DNA from: Symbiodinium natans
Lineage: Eukaryota; Sar; Dinophyceae; Suessiales; Symbiodiniaceae
Assembly: GCA_905221605.1 (NCBI GenBank)
Contig: CAJNDS010002746.1
Span: 807,889 to 871,888 of the forward strand
Direction of reading: 5' to 3'
DNA: 64,000 bases
In this document: piece by piece, positions 38,834 to 49,670 of the stretch
How positions within the stretch are numbered: position 1 is the stretch's first letter
How the letters are laid out: each line of letters begins with the position of its first letter
Made by a program: the position numbers and the translations under genes
The notes under the pieces: generated by a model
The model's database searches: none
Seen by the model: the letters and a program-made list of their open reading frames with translations, nothing else
Told to the model about the DNA's origin: nothing

Positions 38834-39409
38834 CCTTATGGTTGGGGTTTCGGGCTTCGGGTTCAGGGTTCAGGGTTCAAGGTTTAGGGTTTAGGGTTCA
38901 GGGTTTAGGGTTTAGGGTTTAGGGTTTAGGGCAAGGCAGTATTATTGGGGCCTTGATGATTAGAACAGGGCTGTGGGGGCGATGATAGCATATTTAGAAA
39001 GGGACCATAAGGGAATACGATTAGTAATGATTCCGACCCCTACAGTAGGGATTTGTGAATCGAGTTTCGATGTGTGCTTTTGGAGGGTTGGGAGATCAGG
39101 AGAACCCAAAGACCTCGCAAGACCCTGCAAGCCCGCATCTGAAAAATCCTGCGCCAGATATGCCTAGAATAATCTTGCGAACAATTCGGGCACGTCTAAT
39201 TCTTTTCAAAGGTATGAGCCCTAAACCCTAAACCCTAGAACCTAAACCCGAAACCTGAAAGGGGCGGGTGCTGCCCTTCAGCACCTCGCCGGCGGCATTG
39301 GCTGGGACACACCAACGTGCGGATGAGCACCAGCCCACTCAGCAGCAGCGGTGTTAGGGCTTAGGGTTTAGGGTTTAGGGTTTAGGGTTTAGCCTGTTTA
39401 GGGTTTAGG

Positions 39410-39520
39410 GTTTAGAGTTCGGGGGCGGAGAGTCCTCAGCACGTTGCCGGCAGCACCTAGCCGAACTGGGTCTTCAGCGAGCGTGGAGAATCCAGAGCCC
39501 AGCTCCAAATCCAGGATACA
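39410..39520 (-). CDS. Candidate exon, unidentified
   Basis: The minus strand reads LDLELGSGFSTLAEDPVRLG, then AAGNVLRTLRPR. Acceptor candidates are inside GGATTTGGAG. It is flanked by TTTAGGG on the left. Confidence 0.45.
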
Positions 39521-39529
39521 TCAGATAAA

Positions 39530-39697
39530 CCCTAAACCCTAAACCCTGCACCCTGAACCCTGAACTGCCCTGAACCCTGAACCCTGAACCCTGAACCCTA
39601 AACCCTAAACCCAAACCCTGAACCCTGAACCCTGAACCCTGAACCCTGAACCCTGAACCCTGAACCCTGAACCCTGAACCCTGAACCCTGAACCCTA
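39530..39697 (-). repeat. CCCTGAA-variant array
   Basis: About eighteen CCCTGAA units with a few CCCTAAA, another locally homogeneous variant block. Confidence 0.9.
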
Positions 39698-40049
39698 ACC
39701 AAAAAGCGGGGCGTATGCTCCTTGGTCAGGTGCACTGTCAATAGCAAGCCCCTGGTACCCTGGATAAGGATGTTTCCCCCGAGAGGAACACCCCTGCGAT
39801 CCATCAAACTTGTAAGCATGTACCCAAAACCCAAAACCCTAAACCCTAATCCCTAAACCCTAAACCCTAAACCTAGATCCTAAACCCTAAACCCTAGACC
39901 CTAAACCCTGAGCCCTAAACCCTAAACCCTAAACCTTCAACAACAGCTCTCCTAGACCCTGTCTCTGGGTGCACTGGGCTACAGCCTTTGCGGCTTTCGT
40001 GGCTCAGGGCTTTTAGCGTTTTCATGGGCACTTTGAGGCTTAACCCAAA

Positions 40050-40195
40050 TTGGGTTTAGGTTTAGGGTTTAGGGTTTAGGGTTTAGGGTTTAGGGTTTAG
40101 GGTTTAGGGTTTAGGTTTAGGGTTTAGGGTTTAGGGTTTAGGGTTTAGGGTTTAGGGTTTAGGGTTTAGGGTTTAGGGTTTAGGGTTTAGGGTAA
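40050..40195 (+). repeat. TTTAGGG tract
   Basis: About twenty units with one GGTTTAGGTTTAGGG slip. Confidence 0.95.
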
Positions 40196-40290
40196 CCGTA
40201 AGTCTCACTGTACTTATGACCTACTTGCGGGGGCTTATAAGTACAGTTACAGTTGGGGTTCTGAGTACCCGCGAAGCTCCAAGTAGGGAC
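40196..40290. mobile_element. Short inverted-repeat element, family C
   Basis: Contains TACTTATGACCTACTTGCGG and GGGCTTATAAGTACAGTTAC, then GAGTACCCGCGAAGCTCCAA. It lies between a TTTAGGG and a CCCTAAA tract. Confidence 0.55.
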
Positions 40291-40453
40291 CAGGGGTCCC
40301 TCCCTAGACCCTAAACCCTAAACCCTACACCCTAAACCCTACACCCTAAACCCTACACCCTAAACCCTAAACCCTAAACCCTAAACCCTAAACCCTAAAC
40401 CCTAAACCCTACACCCTAAACCCTACACCCTAGAGCCTAGAGCCTAGAGCCTA

Positions 40454-40820
40454 CCTGCAACCTCCATTCGGGCGCAAAATTCGGCCTTTCGGTCTTCAGG
40501 CGCCTGAACCTTGTTGCGGGCGAATTTTATGTCTGCAGGCGGAACTTGCCGTAAACTTTAGCTTAGGATATTTGCAGGCTGGACAACAATCGCAAACGCC
40601 GCGATGGCACGGGCGGATTTGCCCAAGCTTCGGGCAGATTTAAGCAAGCTTCGGGCGGATTTTCTCGGAAGGTGTGATCATCAGCTGCGTGAGTAATTAT
40701 TCTTTTGTTTGAGATCGGCTTCGGGCAATTTTCAAAAACAGAGGCGGAATTTCATCCCTCAGGCAGAAAGCAAAGACAACATAGCCTCAGGCTGAATTTT
40801 GCGCCTGCGGAGGTTGCAGG
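40454..40820. mobile_element. Non-autonomous inverted-repeat DNA transposon
   Basis: Terminal inverted repeats CCTGCAACCTCC...GGCGCAAAATTC(A/G)GCC are shared at both ends, with a small mismatch loop. The ends are flanked by TA on each side. Removing the element plus one TA restores the surrounding GAGCCTA repeat, consistent with a TA target duplication (a 5-bp GAGCC duplication fits equally). The interior repeats GGGCGGATTT/GGGCAGATTT motifs and has no open frame. Confidence 0.7.
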
Positions 40821-41233
40821 TAGAGCCTAGAACCTAGAGCCTAGAGCCTAAACCCTACACCCTGAACCCTAAACCTTAAACCCTGAACCCTAAACCCCAA
40901 ACCCTAAGCCCTAAACCCTAGAGCCTAAACACAAGAGCCTAGAGCCTAAAGCCTAAATCCTGAACCCTAAGGCCTAAGGCCTAAAGCCTAAAGCCTAAAG
41001 CCAACCCTATACACCCTAAACCCTGCATCTGAGTGCGCGTGCACGAGAAAGGTGACATCCCTGCAGGCGGACATTTCAGCTTTGGACGGTTTTGCTGTAG
41101 GGCATGGGTCGAGAAAGTTCGTATACCTTCTTGGGGGACGTAGGGGCCTCCGAACCCTAAAGGATCGAGGATCTTGCCCAGAGTGTTCCATTCGGGCCTT
41201 TAAAGGTTAAAGCAGATGAGCCTGGAAAGTGAA

Positions 41234-41357
41234 TGGGTTTAGGGTTTAGGGTTTAGGGTTTAGGGTTTAGGGTTTAGGGTTTAGGGTTTAGGGTTTAGGG
41301 TTTAGGGTTTAGGGTTTAGGGTTTAGGGTTTAGGGTTTAGGGTTTAGGGTTTAGGTT
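41234..41357 (+). repeat. TTTAGGG tract
   Basis: About seventeen perfect units. Confidence 0.95.
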
Positions 41358-41748
41358 CAGGGTGAGTTTTTATTGCTTTTAAGCTCCGCCAAAGAGCGAA
41401 GTTCAGTTCCCCAGTAGCCTAGACAAAGCAAGGAAAGCCGCTCCCTAAACCCTAGACCCTAAACCCTAAACCCTAAAACCCTGAACTTTGAGTAGTGTTT
41501 TTTTGGGCGGGGGTTGTTATATAGTATATGTATCTAGGGACTCCATACAAGGGCCTGAGTACAAAGAGTAGGGTCTGGCGGGGATTATGATCAATTGTCG
41601 TACATGTATATAAGGACCATAAGGCAAAACTATATTTCTTGTGCTCAATGACGCGCTTATTGAGGGGGCAAACTGTTACCAAAGGGACGTCGTGGGCTTT
41701 CTCACAGCCCTAAAGCCTTTGGGCTTAGTGGCCCAAAACCCTAAACAC

Positions 41749-41839
41749 CTGCAAGGATGATTCGGATGCAGCACGAAAGGAGCCACCCAAGATCAGAAAG
41801 CGGACGCTAAACCTTGGAAAACCTGCCGGCCCGTCATTC
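41749..41839 (-). CDS. Exon, unidentified gene
   Basis: Acceptor AGAGTTCAG, one base, 30 codons (NDGPAGFPRFSVRFLILGGS, then FRAASESSLQ), donor CAG|GTGTTTAGGG. Third-position GC is only average. Confidence 0.4.
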
Positions 41840-42076
41840 CTGAACTCTAAACCCAAATTAGACCTGAAACCCTAAACCCCAGCTTCAACCCACAACCCTG
41901 AACTGAGACCCTAAAACCCTGAACCGCATGGCTCTAGAGTTACGCCCGAAGCCCAAAGCCCCCCAAAACAATTCAAAAAACCTACGCCCGAAACCCTATG
42001 AACCCTGAGCCCACCAAGTCTCAGGGCTTAGGGCTTGGGGCTTAGGACTTAGGGCTTAGGGTTTAGGGTTGCCGGG

Positions 42077-42124
42077 CCTCAGAACCGGCAGGCCCGGGAA
42101 CGCGGAAAGAAACTCCGGCGCCTC
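42077..42124 (-). CDS. Candidate exon, unidentified
   Basis: Acceptor AGAGATGAG, APEFLSAFPGLPVLRP, and a GC donor (G|GCAACCCTAAACCC) into repeat. Confidence 0.4.
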
Positions 42125-42552
42125 ATCTCTTTAGTTTCTTCAGGGGCGTGAACACTCTAAACCCCAAACCCAAACCCTACAACCCACAACCCACAACCCT
42201 AAACCCTAAACCCCAAACCCTAAACCTTAAACCCAAAATCCCAAATCCTAAACCCTCAGCCCGGCTGTGTATAACCCTTTCAAGGATTTATCTAGGGGCC
42301 TGAACTCCCTAACTCAGCCTGCAAGTCATGAGTCGTTCTTTGTTGTTTTTTTTGTTTTTGCCTTTTTGTAGGGTGTCGGGGACGTTTAGGGTCATAGGGT
42401 TTGAGGATTACCTGAACCCCCAAAGTATGTAAAGCAATGGCCATTTGTTACGGTTTTGGGTGTTTGACACACTTTGGGGGTCCAGGTAGGGTTTAGACTT
42501 AGTTTTGTTCAAGGAACATCTGAATCTGAGGTCTTCGGTATCGGGACTTAGG

Positions 42553-42612
42553 CTTCAGCTTGGCCAGGCCTTGCTGGTGCTCGTTTGCTTCGGGCAACCC
42601 CATCAAGCTCAA
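42553..42612 (-). CDS. Exon, unidentified gene
   Basis: Acceptor GCTACTTCAG, then LSLMGLPEANEHQQGLAKLK, with third positions 85% G or C. The donor is not clear. Confidence 0.5.
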
Positions 42613-43154
42613 CTGAAGTAGCTGTTCCATGAATTCTACACCCAAAAACCCGAAACCCAAAACCATAAACCCAGAACTCCGAACCCTAGTACCAAATCGG
42701 GGGCCTTCTTCATGCCTTCTAGAATTCTGCGCTGAGATGCGTTGCAGCCCTCCGAAACCCTAAACATGAAACACTGAACCCTGAGACCCTGAACCCTGTC
42801 AGCCCCAGACGCCCGACTGTCCCTACCTGCAACCCCCATCAGCCCCAGAAGCCATGAAGCCCTCCTAAACCCGAAACCCTAAACCCTAAACCCTGAATCC
42901 TAAACCCTAAACCCTAAATCCTAAACCCTAAACCCTGAACCCCTGAAGCCCTGAAGCCCTAAAATCTCTGAGTTCTGAAGCGTGGACCTACCCAAATTCG
43001 TTCAAGTTCTTGGGGCTGCTTCTGCTTTGGACAGCTGGTGCTTTGGAGGTTCATGGTACTTAGTAGCCCAACTTTTGGGGTTAAGGGTTTCGGGTTTAGG
43101 GTTTCGGGCTTGGGGTTCAGGGCTTAGGGCTTCGGGTATAGGGTTGAGGGTCTC

Positions 43155-43262
43155 CGGCAATTTTCCCAACGATAACCCGATTAGGTTACTGAAGGGGCTT
43201 CTATGTGGTTTATAACTACACTTTTTAGTGGGTTACTAAGTACCCTGAACTTCCAACTAAGG
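43155..43262. mobile_element. Short inverted-repeat element, family C
   Basis: CCCAACGATAACCCGATTAG...TGGTTTATAACTACACTTTT, then GGGTTACTAAGTACCCTGAA. A small island to its right (about 43277-43320, MTMKPSDLKILTP, donor CCG|GTAGTG) ends within about 15 bp of it. Confidence 0.6.
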
Positions 43263-43576
43263 AAGTTACACTACCGGGGTCAAAATCTTGAGGTCGCTAG
43301 GTTTCATCGTCATAAGGAGCCAGGTTTAGGGTTCAGGGCTTAGGGCTTAGGGTTTAGGGCATAGGGCGGGGCTTCGTCAGGGTTTCGGGTTTATGGTTTC
43401 GGGCTGGCTTACACCAAAGGGTCCCGTGCACCATATGATTATATAGTTGGTCCCAAAATGTCCAGGTACATAGACCCTTAGGGTTCAGGGTTCAGGGTTT
43501 ACGACTTACGGTTTAGGGTTTAGGGTTGAATTAGGATTGGAGCCATATTTGGGGAATATGGGACAAAGGCAGCAAC

Positions 43577-43633
43577 CTGCCCAACCCTTCCACCCATGCC
43601 AGAGGCGCCTCGCCCGTGAAGTAGCGCGCGAGC
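43577..43633 (-). CDS. Exon, unidentified gene
   Basis: Acceptor CTGAACCAG, one base, LARYFTGEAPLAWVEGLG, two bases, donor AG|GTTGCTGCC. Third positions are over 80% G or C, and both splice sites are good. Confidence 0.6.
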
Positions 43634-44497
43634 CTGGTTCAGCGGTTTCGTGTGGGGGGTCCCTAGGGTTTAGGGTTTAGGGTTTAGGTCCCACGTACAC
43701 AAGCGCAAGAAGCCTCAAGCAATTTTGGGTGTAGGGGTTGCCAGGGTGGGGCAAGATAAGTAAGCTAGGATCCAACATACACCCCCGCTTGTCTAGGTGC
43801 CCTATAGGTCCTTAGGTTCTCCTTTAGGATTTTCAACTTATACAGGGAATACGCTACCCCCCACAGTTGCTTGCAGTGGCAGTACTGTGAACAAAAACAA
43901 CAAGGGTTTCGGATTTAGGGTTCAGGGTTCAGGGCCGAGGGCCGCTGGTTTCATCAAACAATAAAGACCTGAACCCAAAAAGGGCAGAAGGGTGCCACTG
44001 GGCGGGCCGGTCTGCCTTTTCTTTGTAAATGGGGTTGTGGGTTTAGGGTTTCAAGGTCTAAGTGTTTGGGTTTATGGGGTTTAGGGCTTCTGGGGGGTTT
44101 GTTGGGCTAGAGGTTCAGAGCTTTGAGGTTAGAGGGTTGGAGGTTCAGGGTTTTTCTGTTTAATGATGAGTGGGCTCAGTCTCTAGCATCGGATCTACAA
44201 GGCTTAGCATTGGGGCTCAAGCGTAATATAAAGCGACCATTTCACTCCAACCCAACAAGGGGAGAACCGCTTCCCAGACCCCAAAACTCAACCACAAACC
44301 CCAGAGTCCTAAAGCTCCTAAGCCAGCCTCCTAAACTGTCCCTCCTAGACCCGTAAGCCCTAAAACCCTACACCCTACACCCTACACCCTAAACCCTAAG
44401 CCCTAAACCAAAAACCCTAAACCCTAAACCTAAACCCTAAACCCTAAACCCTAAACCCTAAACCCTAAACCCTAAACCCCCCTCCCTCCCCATCAAC

Positions 44498-44584
44498 TCC
44501 ATGATTCACGGCCTGTCGGTACTGGGAGGTCCGCCCTCTGAGACCACTCCTTTCCATGTGCTGAGCCGATGTCCGAGCCAACGC
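44498..44584 (-). CDS. Exon, unidentified gene
   Basis: Acceptor GGTTTATAG, 29 codons (ALARTSAQHMERSGLRGRTS, then QYRQAVNHG), donor GGA|GTTGATGG. Phase 0 matches the end of the exon at 45063. Confidence 0.55.
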
Positions 44585-45062
44585 CTATAAACCCAAACCC
44601 CAAACCCCAAACCCCAAACCCCAAACCCAGGGCTCGGGGGCTTCAAGTGTACAGGGGTTGGGTGTTAGACAGGGTCTTGAATCCGAGTCCGGGAGTAAGC
44701 CAGAGATAAAGAAGGGTACACTGTTTTATATAATCAAGGGGTGTTATAAGCCACCGCCCCTTCACCCTAAATCCAGAACCTAAGCCCAACCAACGGTAAA
44801 ACCTCCCACTCCTTAAACCCGGAACTCCCTACCCTAACGCCTTCCCACCCAAAACACAGATCTGTCTGTCCTAGTTCATGGTTGCAGGGTCTCAGTGTGG
44901 GTGACTCGACTTGACTACTCATATTCTCCCCTTCTTGTGAAGGGATTGTTCCAAGGACAGGAGTCGCGGTTGCAGGAGTGGTTAGTATTAAACGTTTAGA
45001 TTTCTCTTCCTTAAATCGAGTTGAAGCATCCCTTAAAACCGTGCAAAAAGGTTTCCCATGAC

Positions 45063-45126
45063 CAAGCGTCCTCTAAGCAAGGCCAGACGCCGAAGCAGCT
45101 CAAGGTCTCCTCCCGCCAGGGTTGCG
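45063..45126 (-). CDS. Exon, unidentified gene
   Basis: Acceptor TACTGAAG, one base, 21 codons ATLAGGDLELLRRLALLRGR-L, donor TTG|GTCATGGG. An inverted-repeat element at 45151-45240 lies immediately upstream of the acceptor. Phase 0 at the end fits the exon at 44584. Confidence 0.55.
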
Positions 45127-45150
45127 CTTCAGTAGGGCTCCGAAATTATG

Positions 45151-45240
45151 GGGTACCTTATTGGCAACTTATTCCGGGGACCTTTTTAGAAGGGAATCCT
45201 ACTATTTGGGGGACTATGTTAGGGCTCCCTTATTTTCGTA
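45151..45240. mobile_element. Short inverted-repeat element, family B2, at an exon edge
   Basis: CGAAATTATGGGGTACC on the left and GGGCTCCCTTATTTTCG on the right are imperfect inverted repeats. It lies about 25 bp upstream (in gene sense) of the exon starting at 45126. Confidence 0.7.
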
Positions 45241-45586
45241 AGCCCCCACCTACAGTTTTTTCTGGGCTCTACCTACTAGTTCAGGGATACTAACTACTAA
45301 ACTGTACATAAACAGAGCCCCAGGTAGAGTTTGTAGATTTAGACTTGAAGGCACAGGGCCGTAGTTACAAGGGCTTAACATTGCGTGGGCAGCTGTAGAA
45401 CTCACTGAGCTACAGCTTGTTCGTTTGGGAAGGCTGGCAGGGGAAAAGGCAGGGGGACACCCTCCCCTTGGACCAACCCTGTACACGAAAAACGAAGGCA
45501 AGGGTACCCACGGAACGAGGACGTGATTGCCGTTAAGGGTACGCAGGTTTCTCTCGGTAGGGCATCAATCAAACATGGAAACCCAC

Positions 45587-45655
45587 CCCCTGTGCGGACG
45601 ATGGCGAATGGCCTGATCCCAGGCGCATGTTCGCAAAGAAAAGGATCCGGCGCGC
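45587..45655 (-). CDS. Exon, unidentified gene
   Basis: A strong acceptor (CCTTGCTTGGGCAG), 23 codons ARRILFFANMRLGSGHSPSS-AQG, donor GGG|GTGGGTTTCC. Phase 0 fits the exon at 46025. Confidence 0.6.
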
Positions 45656-45895
45656 CTGCCCAAGCAAGGAAAGAGCCGCAAAAGGCGTAACGTACGGGAC
45701 TCTAGAATGGTCCCCAAAACCCTATTCTAATTGTAGAGGCGCCTGTCTTATCTGTGGAGTTCAGCATTCCCTTTCCTCAAACCTCCACGCGAAATGCGTG
45801 TAAGCCCTAAACGCCTAGCAGAAAAGAGGCCCGGATGGAGGGTTTCGTTGTTCGAGGTTGTCCAGGAACCATCCCTAAACCCTAAGCCAAGCCCT

Positions 45896-46013
45896 AGACC
45901 CTAGACCCTAGACCCTAGACCCTAAACCCTAAACCCTAAACCCTAAACCCTAAACCCTAAACCCTAAACCCTAAACCCTAAACCCTAAACCCTAAACCCT
46001 ACTCCCTAAACCC
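45896..46013 (-). repeat. CCCTAGA to CCCTAAA tract
   Basis: Four CCCTAGA units are followed by about twelve CCCTAAA units. Confidence 0.9.
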
Positions 46014-46024
46014 TAACAAAACAC

Positions 46025-46100
46025 GGAGGAATCGGCCCCGGCCTTCGTAGAGCTGGCCTTAGACTCGCCTGCACCCCGGAGGTAGTCCAAGATGCCGGAC
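46025..46100 (-). CDS. Exon, unidentified gene
   Basis: Acceptor CCCAAAG, one base, 25 codons SGILDYLRGAGESKASSTKA-GADSS, donor TCC|GTGTTTTG. Third positions are about 80% G or C. The first base completes an Arg codon with the exon at 46297, giving RA-R-SGILDYLRG in phase. Confidence 0.65.
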
Positions 46101-46296
46101 CTTTGGGGGGCAGGGGTTAGGGGTTTGGGGTTTAGAGTTTAGGGTTTAGGGTTTAGGGTTGAGGGTTGAGGGTTTATAGGGTTTGGGGCCTTTAGGAAGC
46201 TAGGAATTTACGGTTTAGGGTTTATAGGGTTTGTAGACGAGGACACGTCAGTCAGAAGCCGTCGAGGCACGCGTAGTTCCCATACGCAACCACTAC

Positions 46297-46459
46297 CTGG
46301 CTCGAGCATGTTGCTGCCCCAATGAAAGCCAGCATCCGAGCAAACCGCAAAGGCCCAGGGACCCTCTGCGCCGTGTGAACGAATGCTGCCGGGCCAATCC
46401 TGTTCGAAGGATGCTATGCAAGAGGCCCACACGCGTGGCGTGATGCAACATCAATTCCT
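46297..46459 (-). CDS. Exon, unidentified gene
   Basis: Acceptor ATGCTGCAG, two bases, 53 codons from ELMLHHATRVGLLHSILRTG to LSLGQQHARA, two bases, donor AG|GTAGTGG. It joins the exon at 46100 in phase. Another long minus frame (FEQDWPGSIRSHGAEGPW) overlaps but is out of phase with the neighbour. Confidence 0.5.
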
Positions 46460-46595
46460 CTGCAGCATTCAGTTTGGTGCTGCTTTGTTTGGGGTTGAGG
46501 GGTTGAGGGGTGCTTAGGTTCAGGGCTTACAGGGTTTAGGGCTAACATTATGGGATTGTCTGGGTGGGTGGGCATTTCTCCATCGCATGATGAAA

Positions 46596-46650
46596 AAGCT
46601 CGTCTAGTGAAAGCTAGTACATAAGCTCGTCTAGTGAAAGCTAGTACATG
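46596..46650 (+). repeat. 27-bp tandem duplication
   Basis: AGCTCGTCTAGTGAAAGCTA followed by GTACATA/G occurs twice head to tail. Confidence 0.9.
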
Positions 46651-46675
46651 AGCTGCTCAACCCAAAAACCCAAAC

Positions 46676-46812
46676 CCTAAACCCTAAACCCTAAACCCTA
46701 AACCCTAAACCCTAAACCCTAATTAAACCTAAACCCTAAACCCTAAACCCTAAACCCTAAACCCTAAACCCTAAACCCTAAACCCTAAACCCTAAACCCT
46801 AAACCCTAAACC
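46676..46812 (-). repeat. CCCTAAA tract
   Basis: About nineteen units with one CCCTAATTAAACC interruption. Confidence 0.95.
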
Positions 46813-46830
46813 TCTGCGAACCTCACGCAC

Positions 46831-46910
46831 CTGAGGCACTAACCTCAGCTCCTGCGCACGAGGGTTGGAGAGGGGGAGCTCCTGCAGCCGCGAGGGCGTG
46901 TGCCCAAAGA
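46831..46910 (-). CDS. Exon, unidentified gene
   Basis: Acceptor ATATTGGAG, two bases, 26 codons (FGHTPSRLQELPLSNPRAQE, then LRLVPQ), and an excellent donor CAG|GTGCGTGAG. Third positions are about 80% G or C. A short inverted-repeat element (46911-46980) touches its 5' edge. Confidence 0.6.
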
Positions 46911-47382
46911 CTCCAATATCCCTTAATTAAGGAATAGACCGTAAATCATATTAGGGATCCTACTATATGCTAAGGTGCATTTTGTGGTTCACGGGGCTTG
47001 ATTGGTTTTAGGGCTCGGGATTTTAGGAGGGTTGAGGGTTCAGGGTTTAGGGTTTGGGATTTAAATTCAGGGCTCAAGATTTTCAAGGGTTTAGGGTTAA
47101 GGGTGTAGGGTTTAAGGATATGGTTTAGGGTTTAGGGTGTAGGGCTCAGGATTTAGGAGGGTTTTGGGTTTAGGGTTTAGGGTTCAGGATTTAGGGTGTA
47201 GGGTTGAAGGTTTAGGGCTCAGGATTTTGGAGGGTTAGGGCATGGGATTTTAGGGTTTTGTATTATGGCTTAGGACTCGGGAATGCAGCGGCAGGCTTTC
47301 AGGTTGTGCAATTAGGGTTTAGGGTTTAGGGTTTAGGGTTTAGGGTTTAGGGTTTAGGGGGCAATAAAGGATGCGAAAGGTT

Positions 47383-47445
47383 GCTGGACCTCAGAGTATC
47401 GGCCCGAACCTTCCTCTGACGTGAATGGTGACCGCGCGGGGATTT
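47383..47445 (-). CDS. Candidate exon, unidentified
   Basis: Acceptor GAAGCCTCAG, then IPARSPFTSEEGSGRYSEVQ-QP. A copy of inverted-repeat family D (47463-47515) lies directly upstream. Confidence 0.4.
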
Positions 47446-47586
47446 CTGAGGCTTCGAAACCTCTTAGGGGTAGTTACAAGGCCCCTGGAGTATGGGCCTT
47501 GTATTTGGCAAACTTCCATAAACCCTATACCCTAAACCCTAAACCCTAAACCCTAAACCCTAAACCCTAAACCCGAGGCCCTTCGG

Positions 47587-47650
47587 TCAATCCTCGGTGC
47601 ACTCGGCGAGGGGCACGGCTGCCACCTTAGGCAGCGAGAGCATCGGGCCA
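47587..47650 (-). CDS. Probable terminal exon, unidentified gene
   Basis: Acceptor GTGTCTTCAG, one base, GPMLSLPKVAAVPLAECTED, then TGA. Third positions are 80% G or C. Phase fits the exon at 48231. A GA donor before the TGA cannot be excluded. Confidence 0.5.
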
Positions 47651-48230
47651 CTGAAGACACCCAAGCTTCGACATTTGCACGAACAAGAGGGTTTAGGGTT
47701 TCGGGTTTAGGTTTTAGGGTTTAGGGTTTAGGGTTTAGGGTGGTTGAAGAAACCCTGACCCCCCGCCCCTCACTGAACGCTCAGCCCTTGTCATCCTAAA
47801 CCCTAAACCCTAAAGCCTCTGAACGTTTAAAACTCGATGTAACCCTCAACCCTAGACCCAGAACCCCGTAAACCCTGAAAACTGATCCTGTAAGGCAATT
47901 GTTCTTAAACCGTAAATCCCCTAACTCCTTAACCCAAAGATCCTATAACATCCTAGACCCTAAACCCCCTCAAAACTCCCTCAAAACCCCTCCAAACACC
48001 TAAACACCCTCAACCCCCTAGACCCCCTAAGCCCCCTCACAACACCCTCAACCCCCTAGACCCCCTAAACCCCCTGGAACCCCCTCAACTCCACCCAAGA
48101 CCCCCTTCAACCCCAAAAAAACTTTAAAACCCACTCAAAACCCCCGAAACCCCCTCAAATCCCCCTCAACCCCTTCTAAACCCTTGAAGACCCTAAACCC
48201 TAAACCCTAACCCCTTTAGACCCTTTCAAC

Positions 48231-48295
48231 CCGCCGGATGGCGGCGAAGCCGGCGCAGCGCGCGTCGGATCGAAGGGCCCCGCTGTAGACACGGC
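48231..48295 (-). CDS. Exon, unidentified gene
   Basis: Acceptor AAGTCTTCAG and donor GG|GTTGAAAG bound 65 bp. Two frames are open. AVSTAGPFDPTRAAPASPPS-G fits the phases of both neighbours. RVYSGALRSDARCAGFAAIR has about 90% G or C at third positions but breaks phase. The exon seems real and the frame is uncertain. Confidence 0.55.
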
Positions 48296-48804
48296 CTGAA
48301 GACTTGGTTTCGTTCGAGTAGGGTTTAGGGTTTGGGGTTTGGGGCTTAGGGTTTAGGGTTTTGGGTTTAGGGCTTAGGGTCTAGGATTTCGGGTTTAGGG
48401 TTTAGCCGGGTTAGGCGGTTTAGGCGGCTTGGGGTTTAGGGCTAGGGGCTCTAGGAGTGATCAGAGTTTTCGGACTTGTGGGATTTGTAGGTTTTGTCGG
48501 ATGTACAGGATTATTGGGGCTGATAGGGTTTGTAGGTTAACAGGGTTCATAGGGTTGTTGGGCTTATCGGCTTTATCGGGTCTGTAAGGTTTATAGGTGT
48601 ATAAGATATAGGGTTTATAGGGCTCGTCGGGTTTATGGGGTTTATAGGGCCTGTACGGTTGATGGGGCTTGTAGGGTTTATGGGGTACAGGTTCATATAG
48701 TTCAGGGTGCAGGTTTTTAGGTCTTAGGGCTTACCCTAAACCCTAAACCCTAAACCCTAAACCCTAAACCCTAAACCCTAAACCCTAAACCCTAAACCCT
48801 AAAC

Positions 48805-48923
48805 CCCATCATAGAGATTCGGGGGTTGAGGGAGACTTTGCACCGGCACGGGCGGTACAAGCTTTAGGGGGTTCACATCCAGAGTGGAGGGCGCAAGGTG
48901 TTTAGACACACTAGCCTTGGCGG
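48805..48923 (-). CDS. Exon, Pro-rich segment, unidentified gene
   Basis: Acceptor GCTCTGAG, two bases, 39 codons: AKASVSKHLAPSTLDVNPLK, then LVPPVPVQSLPQPPNLYDG. The donor GGG|GTTTAGGG leads directly into repeat. Phase 0 at the end. Confidence 0.6.
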
Positions 48924-49029
48924 CTCAGAGCAGTAGGGTTTAGGGTTTAGGGTTTAGGGTTTAGGGTTTAGGGTTTAGGGTTTGGGGTTTAGGGAAACAT
49001 GGAGCCAAGGCAACGTGTTTGCTGCAATT

Positions 49030-49180
49030 CGACTCAGCCCAGACGTGGTCCGCCCGTCGCTGTTCAGCTGTTCTCCGAGGCTTAGAGTGTGCGCATGCGC
49101 CGGACGGGAAGCTTCTTTCATTCTCAAACTCGCCACAACACGCGTGTTTAGATGCTTCTAAGGTTCATGGGTTAACGGGG
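49030..49180 (-). CDS. Ambiguous open island
   Basis: The minus strand reads LEASKHACCGEFENERSFPS and onward for over 50 codons. The plus strand is open for 75 codons (FDSAQTWSARRCSAVLRGLE...) with a donor CTAAG|GTTCATGG. Strand could not be decided. Confidence 0.3.
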
Positions 49181-49224
49181 TTTAGGCTGCATTTGGCGTT
49201 TGGGGTGTTGTGCTTGTTCGTCTG

Positions 49225-49320
49225 GCTGGTTCTTAGTAGGGAATGAGGGAATGAGGTACCCTATATAATGCCTTAAAGGGAATGCATAGGCCCCCAATTC
49301 CTTCATTCCTTACTCAGAAC
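49225..49320. mobile_element. Short inverted-repeat element, family F
   Basis: TTCTTAGTAGGGAATGAGGG on the left mirrors ATTCCTTCATTCCTTACTCA on the right. A second copy is at 52385-52470. Confidence 0.7.
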
Positions 49321-49574
49321 CAGGGGGAAGAGGAGCACACTCTGGGTGCCACAATAGGAGGGTTTAGGGGGGTTTAGGGTTTAGGGTTTAGGGTTTAGGG
49401 TTTAGGGTTTAGGGTTTACAGTAGGGTTTAGGGTTTAGGGTTTAGGGTTTAGGGCGGCTGAGCAGGGGCCGAGTTGACGGAAAGTGACTGGCAGTGAAAA
49501 GACCATACGAAGACATGGTGCTTGGTTTAGGGTTTCGGGTTTAGGGTTTAGGTTTCAGGGTTTAGGGTGGGCCT

Positions 49575-49665
49575 TATAGGGGTTATCCCAATTGTAAGTA
49601 GGGTTATAAGCCCAGTTATAAATTGGTTAGCAAGTACCATGAACCTTCAAGTACGGGATTACAGG
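49575..49665. mobile_element. Short inverted-repeat element, family C
   Basis: GTTATCCCAATTGTAAGTAG...GGTTATAAGCCCAGTTATAA, then AGCAAGTACCATGAACCTTC. It abuts the island 49671-49731. Confidence 0.6.
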
Positions 49666-49670
49666 TTGCG

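Larger units (their letters stand above)
39521..41748. repeat. Repeat-rich interval containing a 367-bp inverted-repeat transposon
   Basis: CCCTGAA array (39530-39695), CCCTAAA (39833-39935 and 40305-40445), TTTAGGG (40050-40195 and 41234-41360), a CCTAGAG/CCTAAAG variant array (40430-40453 and 40821-41015). Weak minus exon candidates: 39710-39820 (NILIQGTRGLLLTVHLTKEH), 39939-40020, and 41029-41098 (acceptor CCCTACAG, KPSKAEMSACRDVTFLVHAH). Confidence 0.55.
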
